DNA of 57,375 nucleotides from Bacteroides sp. (GTDB lineage Bacteria > Bacteroidota > Bacteroidia > Bacteroidales > Bacteroidaceae). Positions 53,995 through 57,375 of this stretch are shown in pieces. The notes under the pieces were generated by a model. That model ran no database searches, was not told where the DNA came from, and was given only the letters and a program-made list of their open reading frames with translations. Location of the stretch: the NCBI GenBank assembly GCA_021203515.1, contig JAJQAY010000054.1:1-57375 (forward strand), read 5' to 3'. Each line of letters opens with the position of its first letter. Position 1 is the stretch's first letter. Both the position numbers and the translations under genes were made by a program.

Positions 53995-55358
53995 GCCAGA
54001 TTGCCTATTTCATCCAAATTCTTCTGGATGTCTTCATTCGTAAGCTCATAATTCACTAAGTCGCCGGAGAGGTACTTATCATAAGACGTCATGTCGATAA
54101 GACCGTGCCCGGAAAGGTTGAACAGAATAACTTTCTCCTCGCCCGTCTCCTTGCATTTGTTGGCTTCATTGATGGCGGCAGCAATGGCGTGGCAGGACTC
54201 CGGAGCCGGAATGATACCTTCCACTTGCGCAAAGAGGCAACCGGCTTCGAACGATTCGAGCTGCTTGATGTCCACCGCTTCCATATATCCGTCTTTCAGC
54301 AGTTGCGAAACAATGACACCCGCACCGTGATAGCGCAGACCACCGGCGTGAATATTGGCGGGAGCAAAATTATGTCCCAGCGTAAACATAGGAAGCAGCG
54401 GCGTATAGCCCGCCTCGTCGCCGAAGTCATATTGGAACTTGCCGCGCGTCAGCTTGGGACACGAAGCCGGTTCGGCAGCGATGAAGCGCGTCTTCTTTCC
54501 TTCGAGTATGTTGTGGCGCATGAAGGGGAAGGCTATACCGCCAAAGTTGGAACCACCACCGAAGCAAGCGATAACCGTGTCGGGATATTCGCCCGTCATA
54601 GCCATCTGTTTCTCGGCTTCCAGTCCGATAACGGTCTGGTGCAGAGCTACGTGGCTCAATACGGAACCGAGCGTATATTTACAGTTGGGCGTTGTCTGCG
54701 CCAGTTCGATGGCTTCGGAAATGGCAGTGCCCAGCGAACCCTGATAGTTGGGATGTGCCGTCAGAATGTCTTTTCCGGCACGGGTAGACATGGAGGGCGA
54801 GGGCGTCACCTGCGCACCGAAGGTCTGCATGATGCTGCGGCGGTAAGGCTTCTGCTCGTAACTGATTTTCACCTGATAGACGGCAGCTTCCAGTCCGAAG
54901 AGGCGGGCGGCATAGGCCAGCGAAGCACCCCATTGTCCGGCACCGGTTTCGGTAGTCACGTTGGTGACGCCTTCCTGCTTGCAATAATAAGCCTGCGGAA
55001 TGGCGGAGTTCAGTTTGTGCGACCCCATCGGGCTGACACTTTCGTTCTTGAAGTAGATATGTACCGGTGTGCCGAGGGCCTTCTCCAGTCCGTAGGCGCG
55101 TACCAGCGGCGTGCTGCGGTAGTATTTGTACATCTCGCGCACCTCTTCGGGGATTTCAACCCATGCATCCGTCTGATTGAGTTCCTGGCGGCAAAGCTCT
55201 TCGGCAAAGATGGGGAACAAATCTTCCGCTTTCAGCGGTTGCTTGGTGCCGGGATGCAGCGGTGGCATCGGCTTGTTCACCATATCGGCTTGTATATTAT
55301 ACCAGTAGTGTGGAATTTCTTCTTCAGGAAGGATAAATCTTTTCGTTTTGTTGCTCAT
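53988..55358 (-). CDS. trpB: Tryptophan synthase beta chain paralogue, TrpB2 type
   Basis: About 456 residues from ATG 55358, which follows the -7 element; ATG 55394 would start before it. PLP lysine in SPMGSHKLNSAIPQAYY, phosphate loop CFGGGSNFGG, and C-terminal LFNLSGHGLIDM. Length and motifs match the TrpB2 branch (TIGR01415-like), which condenses indole with serine and often lacks a TrpA partner. No trpA or other trp gene is nearby, so it may salvage free indole, a common gut metabolite. Confidence 0.9.
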   Translation of the reverse strand: MSNKTKRFILPEEEIPHYWYNIQADMVNKPMPPLHPGTKQPLKAEDLFPIFAEELCRQELNQTDAWVEIPEEVREMYKYYRSTPLVRAYGLEKALGTPVHIYFKNESVSPMGSHKLNSAIPQAYYCKQEGVTNVTTETGAGQWGASLAYAARLFGLEAAVYQVKISYEQKPYRRSIMQTFGAQVTPSPSMSTRAGKDILTAHPNYQGSLGTAISEAIELAQTTPNCKYTLGSVLSHVALHQTVIGLEAEKQMAMTGEYPDTVIACFGGGSNFGGIAFPFMRHNILEGKKTRFIAAEPASCPKLTRGKFQYDFGDEAGYTPLLPMFTLGHNFAPANIHAGGLRYHGAGVIVSQLLKDGYMEAVDIKQLESFEAGCLFAQVEGIIPAPESCHAIAAAINEANKCKETGEEKVILFNLSGHGLIDMTSYDKYLSGDLVNYELTNEDIQKNLDEIGNLAQ

Positions 55359-55391
55359 AGTGGTTAAAACATTTAAAATAAATATGAGCCC

Positions 55392-55399
55392 CAAATGTA
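55392..55399 (-). promoter_or_regulatory. -7 element for the trpB paralogue
   Basis: The minus strand reads TACATTTG, a perfect -7 match, about 34 bases upstream of ATG 55358. This decides the start codon, because ATG 55394 overlaps the element. The -33 region is weak. Confidence 0.62.
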
Positions 55400-55437
55400 G
55401 CCATTATTTTTAAACTAATTTCTTTTTCCGGTTGTTT

Positions 55438-55469
55438 TTTGTATATGCCGTCAGATTTGTATAAGTTTG
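55438..55469 (+). promoter_or_regulatory. Bacteroides promoter of trkH
   Basis: TTTG at 55438-55441, a 20-base spacer and TAAGTTTG at 55462-55469 match the consensus. The predicted start near 55476 is 13 bases before ATG 55489. It is divergent from the trpB element. Confidence 0.8.
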
Positions 55470-55488
55470 TCACGTCTCATTCATCACT

Positions 55489-57324
55489 ATGTCTATGAAA
55501 ATATATCATAAATTCCTTTTGTATCAAAATAAGTGGATTTACCCTTACATCCACCGTGCGTTGAGCGTCATGACGGACATCACCTATCTGGCCTCCATCC
55601 TGATGATTGTGGGATTGGTGTACGAGCATGGATTCACCATCTCGGCGGCCGAATATCACCAGTTGCAGCACCTCTACCACGGTGTATGGATTGTATTTTT
55701 GCTTGACATGTCCCTGCGTATTTTGTTGGAATATAAGGATACTCGCCGAAAATTCAGCAAACTGACCTGGACGTTGACGGGCCTGCTCTTCCTGACGCTG
55801 GTTCCGGTCATCTTCCACCGCCCCGAGGTGGACGGGGCGATACAAGCCGCCTGGGACTTTCTGAACGGAAAGCTCTATCACGTCGTTTTGCTGCTGGTGC
55901 TCTCCCTGCTGAACCTATCCTACGGGTTGGTGCGGTTACTGGGACGAAGGACGAATCCGTCGCTAATCCTTGCTGTCAGTTTCCTTTTCATCATCCTGAT
56001 AGGAACCGGATTGCTGATACTGCCGCGCTCCACCGTCGAGGGCATTTCGTGGGTGGACTCGTTGTTCATATCCACCAGTGCGGTGTGCGTCACGGGGTTG
56101 ACGTCGGTGGACATGGCATCCACTTTTACACCGACGGGATTTGTCATTATCATTCTACTAATTCAGATAGGCGGCTTGGGAGTGATGACGCTGACAAGCT
56201 TCTTCGCCATGTTCTTCATGGGCAACACTTCGCTGTACAATCAGTTGGTGGTGCGCGACATGGTCAGTTCCAATTCCCTCAACTCGCTGCTGTCTACCTT
56301 GGTATATATCCTTGCCTTTACGCTGGTCATCGAGGGCATCGGCATGGTCGCCATCTGGAGCGACATTCACGGCACCCTGAATATGGATATGCACGAAGAG
56401 TTGGCCTTTGCCGCATTCCACTCCATATCGGCATTCTGCAACGCGGGCTTCTCCACCCTGCCGGGCAATCTGGGCAACTCACTGCTGATGACAGGGCACA
56501 ACCCGTTCTACGTTTATATCTCCCTGCTGATTATCCTGGGCGGCATCGGTTTCCCGATATTGGTGAACTTCAAGGATATTATTCTCCATCACCTGCGCCG
56601 CGTGTGGCATTTCCTGCGCACCCGGCATTGGGACGGACGACACTTTTATCATCTGTATAATCTCAACACGCGCATCGTGCTGATTGTCACCTTCTTGTTG
56701 CTGCTGGTGGGCACGGTCGGCATTGCTGTTTTCGAGTGGAACGCTTCCTTTGCCGGCATGTCGATGGCGGATAAGTGGACGCAGGCGTTCTTCAACGCTT
56801 CTTGTCCGCGCACGGCAGGTTTCTCCAGTGTCGACCTGGCCGGATTGAGCGTGCAGACCTTGCTACTTTATCTCATCCTGATGTGGATTGGCGGCGGTTC
56901 GCAATCTACTGCGGGCGGTATCAAAGTGAATACTTTTGCCGTAGTGGTATTAAACCTTGTTGCCGTATTACGCGGCACGGAACGGGTGGAAGTCTTTGGC
57001 CGCGAACTTTCCTACGACTCCATCCGCCGTTCCAACGCTACGGTAGTGATGTCCTTCGGCACCTTGTTCCTCTTCATCTTCGTCATCAGTACCCTCGAAC
57101 CTAACTTATCCCTCTTGGCGATCACCTTCGAATGCGTATCGGCCATTAGTACGGTAGGTTCCAGCCTCAACGTCACTCCTCTGCTTGGAGCAGACAGCAA
57201 GCTGCTGGTTGCTCTGCTGATGTTCGTCGGTCGTGTCGGCCTGATTACGCTGATGCTCGGCATCGTCAAGCAGAAAAAACATACGAAATATCAATACCCA
57301 AGCGGGCAAATTATTATAAATTAA
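55489..57324 (+). CDS. trkH: TrkH-family potassium transporter subunit
   Basis: 611 residues. An N-terminal four-helix extension (about 28-150) precedes the TrkH/KtrB core with its four pore loops: STSAVCVTGLTSVD, FHSISAFCNAGFSTL, NASCPRTAGFSSVD and FECVSAISTVGSSL, each with the Gly/Cys filter element. It forms the membrane pore for potassium uptake and normally works with a TrkA regulatory subunit. In related genomes trkA usually follows; here the gene stops one base before the 51-bp inverted repeat, so trkA, if present, lies outside the window. Confidence 0.92.
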   Translation: MSMKIYHKFLLYQNKWIYPYIHRALSVMTDITYLASILMIVGLVYEHGFTISAAEYHQLQHLYHGVWIVFLLDMSLRILLEYKDTRRKFSKLTWTLTGLLFLTLVPVIFHRPEVDGAIQAAWDFLNGKLYHVVLLLVLSLLNLSYGLVRLLGRRTNPSLILAVSFLFIILIGTGLLILPRSTVEGISWVDSLFISTSAVCVTGLTSVDMASTFTPTGFVIIILLIQIGGLGVMTLTSFFAMFFMGNTSLYNQLVVRDMVSSNSLNSLLSTLVYILAFTLVIEGIGMVAIWSDIHGTLNMDMHEELAFAAFHSISAFCNAGFSTLPGNLGNSLLMTGHNPFYVYISLLIILGGIGFPILVNFKDIILHHLRRVWHFLRTRHWDGRHFYHLYNLNTRIVLIVTFLLLLVGTVGIAVFEWNASFAGMSMADKWTQAFFNASCPRTAGFSSVDLAGLSVQTLLLYLILMWIGGGSQSTAGGIKVNTFAVVVLNLVAVLRGTERVEVFGRELSYDSIRRSNATVVMSFGTLFLFIFVISTLEPNLSLLAITFECVSAISTVGSSLNVTPLLGADSKLLVALLMFVGRVGLITLMLGIVKQKKHTKYQYPSGQIIIN

Positions 57325-57375
57325 CGGAATTGCCTGTTTTAATCTTGCATAATTCAAATAAAAGTTGTATCTTTA
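57325..57375. repeat. Right arm of 51-bp inverted repeat bounding the window
   Basis: Exact reverse complement of 2-52, starting right after the trkH stop codon. Read rightward it ends TATCTTTA with TTGC 19 bases before, a weak Bacteroides promoter pointing out of the window. The end of the repeat is not visible. Confidence 0.95.

Noticed and set aside
54105..55367. Long open frame on the plus strand opposite the trpB paralogue
   Set aside because: It mirrors a clear enzyme gene and its composition is that of an antisense shadow.
1..57375. Whole window as a linear plasmid or phage with terminal inverted repeats
   Set aside because: It carries core chromosomal genes (mutS2, tRNA-Ser, sdaA) and no replication, packaging or partition genes.

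Overview
The window looks like a chromosomal segment of a gut Bacteroides (order Bacteroidales). The signs are promoters of the TTTG-N19-21-TAnnTTTG type, lipoproteins and TonB-dependent receptors with Bacteroidota-type partners (DUF4906, DUF4876, DUF6850, DUF4249, DUF5686), LytTR and AraC regulators, and core genes (mutS2, sdaA, tRNA-Ser, a trpB paralogue, trkH). I cannot name the species.

Layout. 1-2.5 kb: a broken fimbrillin-like lipoprotein. 2.5-4 kb: a repeat-rich island with a 65-bp inverted repeat, a nested palindrome, a 22-bp-period array and an integrase remnant. 4-6.9 kb: DUF1622 protein, a possible small RNA, a B12-type radical SAM enzyme and a LytTR regulator. 7-14.5 kb (minus): TonB receptor, DUF4876 lipoprotein, DUF6850 barrel, ferredoxin and a TPR/AraC regulator, all behind one good promoter. 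14.6-18.4 kb: a membrane-tethered HTH regulator, a second LytTR protein, a glycosyltransferase and a radical SAM/SPASM enzyme. 18.6-24 kb (minus): anti-sigma and ECF sigma factors, spondin-type lipoprotein, MsrAB, an RclC-like DUF417 protein, a flavin-binding oxidase-fold protein and an AraC regulator, which together suggest defence against reactive chlorine or oxygen species. 24-25.8 kb: an ABC-F gene behind a leader that looks like a ribosome-stalling attenuator. 26-30 kb: a lipoprotein and a DUF5686 outer-membrane protein. 30-39.7 kb (minus): an intact ten-gene cluster of type II fatty-acid/polyene genes resembling aryl-polyene or flexirubin clusters but without recognisable starter enzymes. 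40-43.8 kb: TonB receptor, DUF4249 partner and an HU-like protein preceded by a large 22-bp-period array. 43.9-57.3 kb: tRNA-Ser, mutS2, sdaA, PepSY-like proteins with a two-component system, DUF4738 and DUF4890 proteins, a ClC channel with a TrkA_C domain, the trpB paralogue and trkH.

Two whole-window features matter. First, the two ends carry a perfect 51-bp inverted repeat (2-52 and 57325-57375). Second, about twenty genes are split by single-base indels, mostly in short homopolymers, and several carry in-frame stops or motif-destroying substitutions. Reading across these sites restores normal-length proteins. Sequencing or assembly error is the likeliest cause, although real pseudogenes cannot be excluded. 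I give full reconstructed spans for split genes and label them pseudogene where the reading frame is broken.

The strongest candidates for undescribed biology are the intergenic arrays with a strict 22-bp (once 24-bp) period and internal dyad symmetry, the ABC-F leader, the starter-less polyene cluster, and the TonB/DUF4876/DUF6850/ferredoxin locus.
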